Positions 36,793-51,515 of a DNA stretch of 64,000 nt are shown piece by piece. The position numbers were made by a program, and so were the translations under genes. The stretch comes from Rotaria socialis (lineage: Eukaryota > Rotifera > Eurotatoria > Philodinida > Philodinidae). The notes below the pieces were generated by a model, which had not been told where the DNA came from, ran no database searches, and was given only the letters and a program-made list of their open reading frames with translations. Position 1 is the first letter of the stretch, and each line of letters opens with the position of its first letter. The stretch covers positions 1-64,000 of the forward strand of contig CAJNYU010000027.1 of NCBI GenBank assembly GCA_905331475.1, read 5' to 3'.

Positions 36793-39758
36793 ATTAAATC
36801 TAAAACAAGATGAGTACTTTGAATGTCAAGTTAACAGTGATTTCATCTTTATAGTTTCACTTGAGGGAAGAAATATTTTAGGGCTTGACTCGCACTACCT
36901 TGAATTCTCATGGCTGCATCTAATTGCTCAACAATTCTGTTTGTTTTATATTTTCCTGACTTCTAAGTAAAGTTTTTTTTTCATTGTTTCTAAGAGAGAG
37001 TATGATCGCTTATAAGGCCACATTATGATAGCGATCTACTCATCTGTTGAACTTAAATTGATCATTCATTCAAGTAGAGGAACTGAATATGAGAATGACG
37101 CTGACACAGACTTACAGACTCATTTCCACTCATACTAAGCCTTGATCTGTAGTTCATTAAACAGAAACTTATAGAGTACCACATCATTATGTCTGATTTG
37201 ATAAACACTATTCAGAAATGGTAATACTCATTATCCAAATTTCAATCTAGAAGCACACCAAGAATGCTTCCCTCGGTCAAACGGGTAACTCAAGTTATTT
37301 CGAACAAAATATCAAAACATTTGATGAGCAGTTCAGATGAGTGAACTTATGGCATGAGTATGATGTTAGCACTTGGCCAATCAATACATATGACTTCTTA
37401 GTGATCGAAACACGAATATATCCTTCAATATCATTCAAGAACAACAATGTTCTTTGGAACTACCCTATGGTCAGTGCCCCAGATTGAATCATTGAAGAAT
37501 TTTAACAAGTAATACCCTTTTCTAATTTTTACTTACCGAAAAACTATGATAGTACATGATAGTTTTGTACAAGAAATACGGCTTTTCGAGCAGTTTCTCA
37601 CACCAACAAGCATTTAGCTGAGATCTAGTCACAGTCATAAATCATCGATATAACATAGGTAACCTGAGACTGTACTTAGTGGAAGAAGCGTATCAGTGAG
37701 AACGGGTGATTCTCGTAGATTGATACCATATCAAATGTGAGAAAATCATTGAATACCAGATTGACTTCGCAGGAAACTGTAAATCATTCCAAGAATAGAG
37801 GAGGGGCTCAAGTCATTCTCCAAGGAGTATGTCTATTATCAACGTAGCCATGTTCTTATACAAAGTTTATCCAACACATCGGAAGAAAAAATTATTGAAA
37901 ATAATCGTACTGTATTATTCCTTAACCGTAGAAGAATAAAAATTTCACATATTAATGGCGGAAATAAAATTTAATCAACAGATATTTTATTATGTTGCCC
38001 ATCTAATTTATCAGTTCCACTGCTGACGTATACTACAAACTAAGAAACGCACTAGATAATAAATAGTTTGAAGTATATAGTGGATTCTAGCTGTAGCGCT
38101 AACATATATGGAATATGAATTGACCGTAATAGCAATAGGTGTTTATAGAAACTCATTCAGGATAGTATCAGTCTATTTTAGATTTTTTCTACTATGGGGG
38201 AAATAGAAAAACCTTTAGAAAAAGCTAACAAAATAATCTCGTCTTCTCCTCCTACGCATGACTATTACGAAATATGTTACGGTTAGAGGCACGGATAAAA
38301 GGAACTAAAATGACTTTAGTCACCAACATTTATTATGTGAAATTATCCTACGATACTCACCATTAAATCATGGATATATAGGAAACTATATTTTCTTGTA
38401 ACGAACCGCGCTTCCTTTCTGATTCTTTATCGAAGCATACTATTTTCGAGCCCCTTGTAAAGATTTTTCGACGAAATATTTTTCATAATCAGCTGAATTA
38501 GATTTGCATAAGAAATATTAGATTATTTTCTTCCTTAAACTCATCGCAAATTGCTATGGGCTACAACACTCGTCGACCATATGTAATTGTATCTCATTTC
38601 GAATCAGCGCTCTTGGTCTCGTAGGTTTTTAAATAAGCTAATTCACCAGGACAACCATTTATTCATAAAATATAAATGTAAGCCAATCGCTCATTGTGAT
38701 TGCTTTCACATTAATTTTACTCAATTTTGGTATTTTTGTGCCTATTATTTAGAAGAGACTAAATAGTTCTTCGAATCACTATCAGAACTAGGACGAATAC
38801 AAGTACTCATCAGGCGCACTCGGTACTTGTACTTGCACTTTCAAAAAGGTACTTGGTACTTGTACTTTTACTTGAAAAAGTGCAAAAGTACAAATGGAAA
38901 TTCTTTCGTCCGAGCTCTGATCACTATTCTAATGCAACGATGACAATGTAGAAGCACAAATAAAAATGAACCAATCCATTTGAATTTTGCAGGTAATAAT
39001 CTGTTAACTTACTTATTTTTATAACAATCGCCAACACTCTGATGAACCATACTAGATAATTTTCACTCGGTTCACTTTGAGATTAGTTGCAATTTGTACC
39101 AAGTCTCACTGTTTTGTCGACATCAGTACCGTAAAAGTGCTTCGCAGAGCAAATATGCACATCAAAATCGAAGAACTAACTATTTTGTTTGCTGGTTGTA
39201 AGCTAAATGCTGGTTAAAAACTCTAGATCAATGAATCTGATACCGAATCCGATAGAGTTTTGTAAAATTCTACCACCCAACAGAATACAATGGGACTTGG
39301 AGTTGAGGAACTGCTGAACGATCCGATAGTTAAATCCCATTTAATTAATTGGACATTACTTTGTATCGAATGCCAATTTTAGAGGTTAGCTAGAACTCTG
39401 TGTTAAGTTTCATTGAATTCGACCGTGTGATGGGAACGAGTTCCAATACCAAGAATCCTAGTGTCGTTCATCACTCTGAAATACGATAGGAATTCGTCGG
39501 TTTTATAGAAATCCACATAAAATTCCATCGAATTTCTATCGGATCGGGTCGAATTTCACTGTCAGGATAATTCTGCTTGGGCATCACTGAATTTGCAAAG
39601 AAGTAGGCTTCATTTGGCTGGATAGAAGAATAAATTTTGATTTGCATTTCATATTAGCTATAAAGAGCATTTATATAACTATGCATTTTTAAGGAGCTTA
39701 TGCCATCTTTCAATTCAATTTTTCTAATAGGAATATAATGACGATCATCTTTTTTTAG
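36793..39758. other. remnant spacer of unit C (proline-rich gene deleted)
   Basis: 37960-39050 aligns with unit A/B spacer sequence. Near 39055 (accatactag) homology jumps from the region before the proline-rich gene to intron 2 of the coiled-coil gene (B position about 27840), so the proline-rich gene, the divergent promoter and coiled-coil exons 1-2 are missing. 37090-37900 and 39210-39590 are not found in B and look like insertions; ends were not resolved. Confidence 0.5.
38783..38919. mobile_element. 137-bp hAT-type MITE
   Basis: Inverted ends: CAGAACTAGGACGAA at the left; CAGAGCTCGGACGAA when the right end is read in reverse. Exact 8-bp target duplication ATCACTAT at 38775-38782 and 38920-38927. 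The uninterrupted site is visible in unit B near 24730. The interior is built of GTACTTGTACTT repeats. End sequence and 8-bp duplication are diagnostic of hAT. Confidence 0.88.
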
Positions 39759-39837
39759 TATTAAACGATGTTATTAGACGGGTGCTTGATTTTGAGCTAC
39801 TTATCACTCCTTTGAATGCTATACATAAAAATATGTC
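39759..39837 (+). pseudogene. exon-3 fragment of coiled-coil gene, copy C
   Basis: Starts after a TTTTTTTAG acceptor and matches the first ~79 bases of exon 3 of the intact gene at 28181 (LNDVI-R-LDFELLITPLNAIHKNM). It then jumps to 3'-flanking sequence, so the C-terminal half is deleted. No upstream exons remain. Confidence 0.82.
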
Positions 39838-39921
39838 AAAATTGTACAATATTGTGGCTTTGAAAAGCGAAGTTGATCAATTATAAAGTTTTAACTCATG
39901 TCTATTTTGAGGGATACATAT

Positions 39922-40702
39922 CAGAGATGGGATCGGTTGACTGTTTAACCGAACCGAACCGACCGACCGAAACCGAAATCGAAATCGGTTCGGTTGGAGA
40001 CTTTTCAAAAACTCGGTCAGTTACGGTCGGTTAGGTTGATTAGAATCTGCACATGCATTGGAAATCGAATTATATACTAAACAAGGATCGGATAAATCAA
40101 CAAATTCAGACGAATCTCTTCATAAAGAATATAATCCTTGATCTTTCTGGAAAAAAATGTATGATACTTATCCTCTTCTTTCGAAAGTCGCTGCTCGTAT
40201 TTTTTTCTGTACCAGCCTCAAGTGCGGCTGTTGAAAGAGAATTTAGTCTTGCTGGCGATTTAATTACACAAAAACGTGCAAAATTATTACCTGATGTCGT
40301 CAACGATATGGTATTTAATCATTCATTCAAGGTGCATCAACAAGGACTTGATAATACAGATTCAGATACGATTGAATTACGTTAATGTGTTGTTATTTTT
40401 ATTTTTTTCAAAGGATTGTACAAATATTATTTTTTTACTTAATGAAAATAAAATATAAAGATATGCGTATAATAGAATCTTGACTTATGAAGTACCACTA
40501 CCTTAATTAACAGAACCTAAACATCGTTTGTCTTTCATTCATTTCACTTTTGTTGGATTGGCAATTTTTCGAAATTCGGTCGGTTACGATCGGTTGGGTT
40601 GAAAATGTATGAAAATTCGATCGGTTATGGTCGGTTAGGTTAGATATTTTTGCGGTTACGGTCGGTTCGGTGGACGAAAAAGGCTAACCGATCCCATATC
40701 TG
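39922..40702 (+). mobile_element. 781-bp hAT transposon derivative
   Basis: Inverted ends CAGAGATGGGATCGGTT (39922) and CAGATATGGGATCGGTT (right end in reverse). Exact 8-bp duplication ATACATAT at 39914-39921 and 40703-40710. The empty site is readable in unit B near 28569 (gggatagatatagcag). Subterminal GGTCGGTT/AACCGACC repeats are abundant at both ends. The interior keeps only the transposase C-terminus (listed separately), so the copy is a non-autonomous deletion derivative. Confidence 0.92.
40190..40385 (+). pseudogene. hAT transposase C-terminal (dimerisation) fragment
   Basis: The frame reads VPASSAAVEREFSLAGDLIT followed by QKRAKLLPD and VNDMVFNHSF, the conserved hAT C-terminal dimerisation motif (P-A-S-S-A-x-V-E-R-x-F-S...R-x-x-L-x-P). 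The BED zinc finger and the catalytic core are missing. The frame is open from about 40053, but the part before 40190 is not recognisable. It is the remains of a transposase, not a host gene. Confidence 0.85.
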
Positions 40703-41010
40703 ATACATATAGCAGAAAATAATCTTCAACTGTGTACTCGTCTTCAGTAGTTGCTTCATAGTGTGTATTCGTTATTTGACAGACTGCAATTCTATGTACT
40801 AGTGCTTTGATAGAGAGATAATTATAATGATTAATTGTTATCGTTCGAGAAGTGGAATGAAAGACCTGTTGATTTCATATAGACTCCTTCTATCCACAAT
40901 ATTGATTTAGCGATAATCATCAGTTCTTATTTTCGTTGTCATAAAAAGTACCGATTCTGCTACCTAGTTTTATAAAACAGCTGATTTTGAAACTCAGTTT
41001 CGGTCTTCTT

Positions 41011-44000
41011 CAAAATTAATTGGTAACTAACACCAGTTTAGTTCTTCGATCATGAATGTCACAGACCTATTTGGAGATTGTTAATTCTCTAGATAATAGA
41101 GAACCGTATGCGATCTGACACCATTCTAGTGAAATAACAGTACGAATGATAAAATTTTCTATCTTTGAATAACTAGTACGGTAATTTCGTCTATAGATAA
41201 TCTTCAATATATCGAGCACCCCATCTGACAGTGAAGAAATTTCTGGTTGGATAGATTTGATCATGGCGATGTCATGATCTGTTATGAACTGAATCAGTAG
41301 GTGACTGTGATTAGGGATGTAACTGTTATTTTCAATAGTCTAATTAATAGCTGTTCATCAAGGACAAATTCATGACGGCGAAAAAATGATTCAATATTGG
41401 CCTTAAAGGTCTAATTGATAATTTAAAGTTCCAAACCAAAAAAACATGATCAATACATATTTCTTTTAACAAAAGTACTGAAATTGAAGATATTGCAAAT
41501 CGAAACAAGCATAAATCAATGATGATCTTGCCATTTTGTAGATAAAATCCATGTCACTTTAGACTGTTCGTGCAAGCTTAGCCATAAGAATGTTGAGCAT
41601 TATCATTGCCATGTAAAAGAGGCTATTTTAATAAACTTTTCGATAGAATTAGATGCCGCATCTGTTTACAATATGCAAATCTAATCTAGGATACATTTAA
41701 TGGATATCACTTAATATGACCTTTTGTTTTCGTCACAACCAGCTTCTCCCTAGAAAGCATTCTCTCCTCTCTATCACTTATTTACTGAAATATACACCGC
41801 TAAAGAATTTCAGTGCTATATATTCCGAACCAAAGATGGTTCGCTAGTTGAGCACAAAGCTAGTAAATTTTAGTGTATTCTTCTATTTTCATTAGTCTAA
41901 TGACCTTGAAAACGTTTTCAAATTATCGCTAGATAATAGTCCCAATCAGCCTTAACAATTCTTATGCATTTTGATATCAGCGTTGAAATCATCATGGCCA
42001 TTATAATAATGGCGGTGAAGATTTTTATTCGAGTTCGAAATACATCATATTTCATTTTTATTCAAACTTATTATTTAAAGAAAAATAGAATAAATTCATA
42101 AGTACGACTAGATTGCTTTAATAAGTGTACTTTCATTATTGAATAATGAATGAACTCAGCACTTGACACGGAATGTAGATTTCAATCTTACGTACTTATA
42201 AGCGTAATTGATCGGATGCATTAAAATGCTGAAGAAAATTTGAATGCCTAATGAACTTTGTAAGTACCACAACAAAATATCGAAAACAGAAGTCTTTTTT
42301 TCGTGGAACAGCTAAAGCCGATCTTTGTTACCAACATTAGTATAAAATGAGTCGAATTATGGATATATATAACAATGCTTGTTGAGATAACTTCTTTTTC
42401 TACACTGTTATATTTTCGCAATGTCAACTACGTGACTTTTCCATGTCTCGACTTTAAAAAGTATTATTAATACTTTAGATTATTTTTTTTCTTTTGAAGT
42501 AATGCTTCTGGCAGAACATTCATATTGACATAAAAGTACAAGCGATGAAATTATTAGGAGATCCTTTTCCTAGGCATATTCTGGAAAATCTAGAGGACAA
42601 ATTTACTGTCAATACGACATCACAGTTCTAGCATGCAATAGAGGATATTACTCTCTTTCTAAAGTTGAAAGGTCGGCAGTTTAGCTTAATGCTCTCAGTA
42701 GTTATTTATAATTGCTCTTTCACAGTTTCTGAAATTCGTCTGTTTGCCTCTCAGTCGAGTCATTGGGTGGTTTAAGACCACGAGGGTCAATAAAGAGTCA
42801 TTTCTTTTGGCTGAATTGGATAAGAAAAAATATGTCATTGTTTTTTGACTCAGAGGTTAATATGCATGAAAGCAGTCATATTAATCTACGTATTTCCTAA
42901 CATGTGCTAATTTCAGATATTGATAATGCAAACCTGTTTGAGACATATACTTGGTAAGTAAATTATATATCCTTGAATTAAACTCATCAATCACTATCCT
43001 AGTTTTTCCATTGGTTTGGCGTTCAAGCAGCGCATCTAATAAACAGACGAATAGTCTACTAAAGAAAGTGGTTTCCTACGATGATCCTGAACTTACTAGA
43101 CTTCTCACTGTATGCATTACTCCTATGTGTAAAACTGGTCGCATGATTTCAAAAGTCTCGGGTAGGATCTCCTTTCTGAGTGTTGATACTTTTAACCAAT
43201 ATTGATTAAATAGATTACTCTCTATCAATATTGTAAAATCCAAATGATTCAGCGCTGATAGAACAAAGTAGTATGGATGAACCCTGGCAGTAGTTTATCA
43301 TCGCTGGACTGGCAACTGTAAATCTTCTCGGGCAAGTTATGGTTGTATCAAGTGTATTGGATTTTTCCTTTGTTGATATTTCTCCTGATCAATAATATAC
43401 CTACATGCAATATTCACAATCATTCCGAGCTACTCTTATGCAGATCGCGAACGGTAATGTGCACGTTTTCATAGCAGTTATAATGGTAGTTTTTTCTCTT
43501 ATCTGTCAAAGTAGCACATCTTAAAGCTTACGAAACGTACATATTTGATAAAGGCAAATTTAACGCTTCATCTCTTAAAGATACAGTATGAGGATGGATT
43601 TTTTCGGAAACTCAATTGCAACACTTATTGTTTTCTTTCTGCAAATCCGAATTCATATGAGAAAATTGATCACTGCTATCTTACTAATAGTTAAGTGACA
43701 GACAGTGTGAGTTTCTTTTATAGCTATCGATCTAGAAAAAAAACTCTTTAATGTTAATCATACTACAATGCTTCGCTGTTGTATGCAATATGTACAAAAC
43801 GAAAACTTCTATGCGTTGTAACTCTTAGATTGTAAGCAGCGTAGTAAGATTTTCATCAATGAATTATTCAATTACGAAGAATTGAATATGTTTTTTGAGA
43901 AACATCAAAATATAAAACGTTAGTATCCATGAATCGAGAAAGACAGAAAAACTTTCATGTAGAAGACAACAACTCAATAGCAATTCAGTTATGAACTATA

Positions 44001-44048
44001 ATCCATTCATAAACACAAAGGATCAATGTTGTAATTTCATTATTATAG
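41011..44048. other. gene-poor stretch between the triplication and the helical pseudogene
   Basis: Unit-C homology with unit B stops near 41000. Beyond it no frame has recognisable motifs or a consistent exon chain. A plus-strand frame at 42951-43205 is open but unassigned. Exons 5' to the pseudogene at 44049 (for example a signal peptide exon) may lie here but were not identified. Confidence 0.4.
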
Positions 44049-45718
44049 ATGGATGGCGTGCATTTCTGGCGGCACATACAAATATGAACAGGATTCAAAT
44101 GTCTATGGAACTTATCCCAGGAAATATTAGACAACTTTGAAAGTGCTTGTACAAGGATCAACAGGTGTCATAGCTAATTTACTACCTTTTGAACTCGGTT
44201 GGATTCACAAGATTGGTAGAGACTGCGTGCAATTCTCCAACAGAACTCATCAAACATTCATCGGCGTCATGGGACTGTTAGGAGAAGTAATTTCGATGAC
44301 AGAAGTCGCTCGTGGTCTTCATTATACTAAATTGCGCCAAACAGAGATTGAGCTAAATGTCTCACGCATCATGCAAGTAGAACTAAATAATTTATGCGAA
44401 ACTATCAAATCTCATTAGAATGAAGCACGAAACGCCGTTCTAACCGCCCAGTCCGAGTATTCCAGAGCATTAAAAGCCATTCCTGCGGGTCTCAAGGCAC
44501 TTTTGCTTGATTTGGGACGTGCTATCATCGGCATTGTAGCATCATTTGGAAAAGGCACCGCCAAAGGACAAAATGGAGGATCTGCTGCTTCTGCTCCATC
44601 TGCACTTGCCAATAGTCAATCCCTAGCATTTGCACGTCTATTATCGGATACATTAGGGCACTTGTCCGGCGCATTCAGCAGGTTTCTATCAACTTCGAAT
44701 AATCAAACAAATGCTTCATCATCAACTAATCCTATTAAAGAGTTTTGAAGCTTTTAAAATCACTTTTGGAGCATATCAGAATTCGTTAGCAGCTGGTGGA
44801 CAAAATGACTTGAAAACACAAGTTTCCAATCTGATTCAGCAAAGCATTAAAGTCTGCAATGGCATTGTAGATCTCGTAAAAAATTCATTCGGCAGTGGAA
44901 AATCCATCGAATCCTTCGTTGCCACACCCATCACAAATCGTATCTCTTCTCTGATTAACGAAGTAAAACCTTTAGTGGTGGCAGAAGCATTAAACGGAGC
45001 GAATGTACCTCCTGTAGATAATACTGCAACTACAGCCTCGTCTTCAACAGATTCGTCAGGCAGTGAACGGTTCGCGGCACACCTGGCAAGTGAGCGGCTG
45101 CAAGCTGCCGAAAAGCGTTATGATTCTATTTTTGTTCACCTTAAACAACAGCAACAAGAAATGGGCAAATTGATGGCGAAAATCGCAGGACTTGATTTGA
45201 CTCGGCGAACAGTGGAACCGAATGGTACTGTTTTTCGCAGAAATTGCAGCTAGAGTCGAGGTTGCCTTATCAGGAACTTTAGAGCCCTTCATTGAAAAAG
45301 CTGCACTAGCAGGCAATGCTGGCTCGTCGAAAGAAGATCACCTTTTTTATGTTGATCTGCTCAAAACTCAAGCTGTAGAGATTCACAAACAATCGTATTC
45401 GCTGTTTATTATGTCGCGTTCTTATGTTGACATGAGCAGTACATTCGTATAATGCGAAGGTTTGCAGGACTTGGCAAAATGCTCACGGCAGAAAATGACC
45501 GGGAACGATCGCGACTATTACAAGAATTGAATCAACAGTCTCAGGGTGCTCAGGAAAAAGTCATTGAATTGGTCAATCAGCGAAAGGCTATATATACTGC
45601 AGCTATCAATAAGCGGCGTCAAGAACTAGATGATTTTGTGAATCAACTAGGTGGACCAGAAACCAATAATACTAAAGCCATCGATAGTGCAAAAAATATT
45701 CTGGATCTCAATTGACTT
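44049..45718 (+). pseudogene. broken gene for a long alpha-helical protein with hydrophobic segment
   Basis: Starts after a plausible acceptor (TTATTATAG). The coding text continues across several lesions: a frame change near 44135, an in-frame TAG at 44416-44418 (probably from CAG), and frame changes near 44742, 45228 and 45450; stop at 45713-45715. The product is helical throughout: an N-terminal helix pair, a hydrophobic stretch around AGLKALLLDLGRAIIGIVAS, a Ser/Ala-rich linker, and C-terminal heptads (RLQAAEKRYDSIFVHLKQQQ; LLQELNQQSQ and onward). Neighbouring genes read cleanly, so sequencing error is not the obvious cause. The layout (long helices around one hydrophobic segment) resembles helical pore-formers, but no family is assigned and the first exon is unknown. 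Confidence 0.6.
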
Positions 45719-46748
45719 TAAAGCTTTCAATTATTTTTTCTTATCATCATTAGAACATCATTTTTTTTCAAAACTATTTCAACTATCATAAAAAGATTTT
45801 TCTATTCATGTTTATGAAGACCATGATCCAAGAACAATGATCATGTCATCATTTCGACTATAAGTTTTTCTTATCGTTAAACTACACTGTGGTTTCAAAA
45901 AAAAAGCATCATATCATACTTGACTGTAGTTGCAGACACTGTTGTAAGTGATGTTGAAAATGAATTTTTCATGTAGCTTAAGTTATAAATGATACCTGGG
46001 TATGGATGAGTGTAGAAGCATGTTCTGAGAGTATTTTTTACTATATACAGGAAAAAACGTACGCTCAAAGGTAGTTCGATAGAATAGCATCGAAACCCGA
46101 GGAAATTTCAACATTTACAAACTCACACAGTGTGGTGTTAGGCGAACAGAAGCTGTAATTCTTGATATTAGTATAGAAAGAGAGAGTAAGATCAACATGC
46201 GTAAACACATTTCTATCTACATACACAGTGGCCGGATAAGATAATCTTTCGATTCAATCCATTAGGATCGAACTTGTAATCAACATGAAGTGTTCTGGTA
46301 TTTTTAAAACACAATCACCTATTTTTCATAGTCAAAAAGTCCTAAATTTTCACTTATCCAACAGCTATATCCCCTGTCCCATTTTTAGAGTCGTTGTACA
46401 CGTATGCCTACAGCACACAATTGCAGTTGCATCATCTACACCAATTCACACATGCATTAAACCTTAGACCCATATCCACGCTCTCAACGTCTTGTATAAT
46501 TTTCTTTTAATGAGATAATTGAAAAGCAATTATGAACTATGTCACGCATAAAACATCACATCAATATAGAGACATCTTTTTCTATATTTTTGACTTCTAT
46601 ATTCTATGTAAAGATGAAATAAATTAAATAAAGAATAACACCAGAAATAGATTGACAAACAAATAATCTTCTATAGTCTTATTATATAGTTTGACAACAA
46701 TAACAATAAAAATATCATAGCGGTGGGAAACATACAATACGTGACTTT
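45719..46748. other. intergenic, no gene seen
   Basis: AT-rich sequence between the helical pseudogene and the 3' end of the zinc transporter gene. No supported coding or RNA feature. Confidence 0.5.
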
Positions 46749-49709
<2,961 letters not shown>

Positions 49710-50153
49710 TAGTTTAGTTTTTATTCTATGTTGATAATGGAACCAAATGTTCACAAAACATTGAGATTACGAAGTTGATGAATCATAGTAAGAATCGGTA
49801 ATGACATCTGATTGGACCATTGTCCGAAAATAATGAACGGCGTGGTACTACTCCAAGTCTTTCATTTTTCTTTTCCTATAGTTGTCACTTTAATACACAG
49901 ACTATTTCGAGAATATCTATTATCGACATATGGTATTTTTTTAAGTCAATAATTTGAAAATCTTTGTTCTTACTGCCATCTACTCGATTCTCAATTCTGA
50001 AATCTGAAATTTACATTATTCTTCCAATTGGTTCTTTATGTATAAAAAAATCTAGAGACTTTTTTCTGTAAATCTCTATAGACAACCAAAGCTTGTAGGT
50101 AAATTCAATTGACTTCATTCATTGAAATATATTGACGCTGAAAATTGAATAAA

Positions 50154-51515
50154 ATGGCACAAGCTATCAATAAAGGCAATCAATCGTCACAACGTAAGCC
50201 ACCAGTTTCTCTATCAAGAACTATGAGCATACCAGCAACAAGTGAGAATTTCTTATTACGTCTTGATAATCGTCAAATATCAACAGTAGAAAATTCTATT
50301 CTTATATGGTTGGATACTTATTTAGATATAGTTAGTGAGGAATTTAATTATTTTATCGCTCGTTTTCAAGAACTTGTACATTTAATATTACCATTCTTTG
50401 ATGTCAATCAATGTATAGATTTTATATTGGAAACAAAAAATGAAAAAATCTTCTTAATTGTTTCTGGTAGTCTCGGTGAAGCACTCGTACCCATGATACA
50501 TAATTACGAACAAATTGATTCAATTTATATTTACTGTGATAATAAAAATAAACATGAAAAATGGGCAAATAAAATAAAAAAGATTAAAGGTGTATTTCAA
50601 GATTTAGAACCTATTTTTGATGCATTCAGACGTGATATTCGCCAATGTGAAGATGATTTAGTTCCACTTCACATTTTATCACCTAACTATCATAGAAATT
50701 GGAAAAACAATCCAGCTGACCAATTATTTATTTATACACAATTGCTCAAAGACATGCTTATCGAAATGGATGATAAACGTAACACAAAAAAAGAATTTGC
50801 TGATTTTTGTCGTTGTCAATATCTAAATAATAGTCATCAATTAAATTTAATAACAGAATTTCGAAACGATTATAAACCATCGTCATCTATTTGTTGGTAT
50901 ACAAGAGAATGTTTTATTTCTTTAATGTTGAGCAAAGCATTGCGTATTCAAGATATCAATATGATGATACAAATGGATTTTTTTATTCGCGATATCCATC
51001 GAGAAATTATACAATTACATTCAAAATTCGATAAACAAAACAGTACAACGGTTTATCGAGGACAAGGCATAACAGAGAAAATTTTTCATCAATTTCTTGA
51101 AAATAACAATGGATTTCTTTCATTTAATAATTTTTTCATCACAACGACTGATAGAGATCTATCAATAATGCATGCCAAATTTGCTCGAGATAATCATGAA
51201 TTAGTAGGAGTTCTATTTGTGATAGAAATCGATCAGTCAAAATCATTATTTACACCATTAGATAAAATTAGTTATTATCCTGAATCAGAACAACAAATAC
51301 TATTCTCAATACAAAATGTATTTAGGATTCAAAGTATTGATCACATTGGCGATGGACTGTGGCAAATACAATTGAAATTAACTACGAATGACAACGAACT
51401 AGTACGACATTTCAGAGAATTAGTACAACAGGAAATTCCGAACAGCAATGAAAACGAATGGTTAAATGCAGTTAAGATGAAAATACAGCAGTTGAATAAA
51501 GCAAGGGGCCTATGA
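50154..51515 (+). CDS. ADP-ribosyltransferase-domain protein (R-S-E class)
   Basis: Single exon, 453 residues; start at ATG 50154 (MAQAINKGNQSS). The N-terminal ~240 residues form an unassigned mixed helical region common to this bdelloid-type family. The C-terminal ART fold shows the Arg motif TVYRGQG (around residue 300), the Ser/Thr motif FLSFNNFFITTT, and the third motif YYPESEQQILFSIQNVFRI. In relatives the third motif usually reads E-x-E directly before I/V-L-F; here that position reads E-Q-Q, so the catalytic Glu may be Gln unless the upstream ESE is used. No signal peptide and no TPR repeats, which often follow this domain in rotifers. Probable role: intracellular mono-ADP-ribosylation, or a catalytically dead relative. 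Confidence 0.85.
   Translation: MAQAINKGNQSSQRKPPVSLSRTMSIPATSENFLLRLDNRQISTVENSILIWLDTYLDIVSEEFNYFIARFQELVHLILPFFDVNQCIDFILETKNEKIFLIVSGSLGEALVPMIHNYEQIDSIYIYCDNKNKHEKWANKIKKIKGVFQDLEPIFDAFRRDIRQCEDDLVPLHILSPNYHRNWKNNPADQLFIYTQLLKDMLIEMDDKRNTKKEFADFCRCQYLNNSHQLNLITEFRNDYKPSSSICWYTRECFISLMLSKALRIQDINMMIQMDFFIRDIHREIIQLHSKFDKQNSTTVYRGQGITEKIFHQFLENNNGFLSFNNFFITTTDRDLSIMHAKFARDNHELVGVLFVIEIDQSKSLFTPLDKISYYPESEQQILFSIQNVFRIQSIDHIGDGLWQIQLKLTTNDNELVRHFRELVQQEIPNSNENEWLNAVKMKIQQLNKARGL

Noticed and set aside
40053..40189. N-terminal part of the frame preceding the hAT transposase motif
   Set aside because: No transposase features; only the C-terminal dimerisation segment is recognisable.
44503..45253. 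Separate small genes within the helical pseudogene
   Set aside because: Consecutive frames continue one helical protein across frame changes, so they are pieces of a single broken gene.
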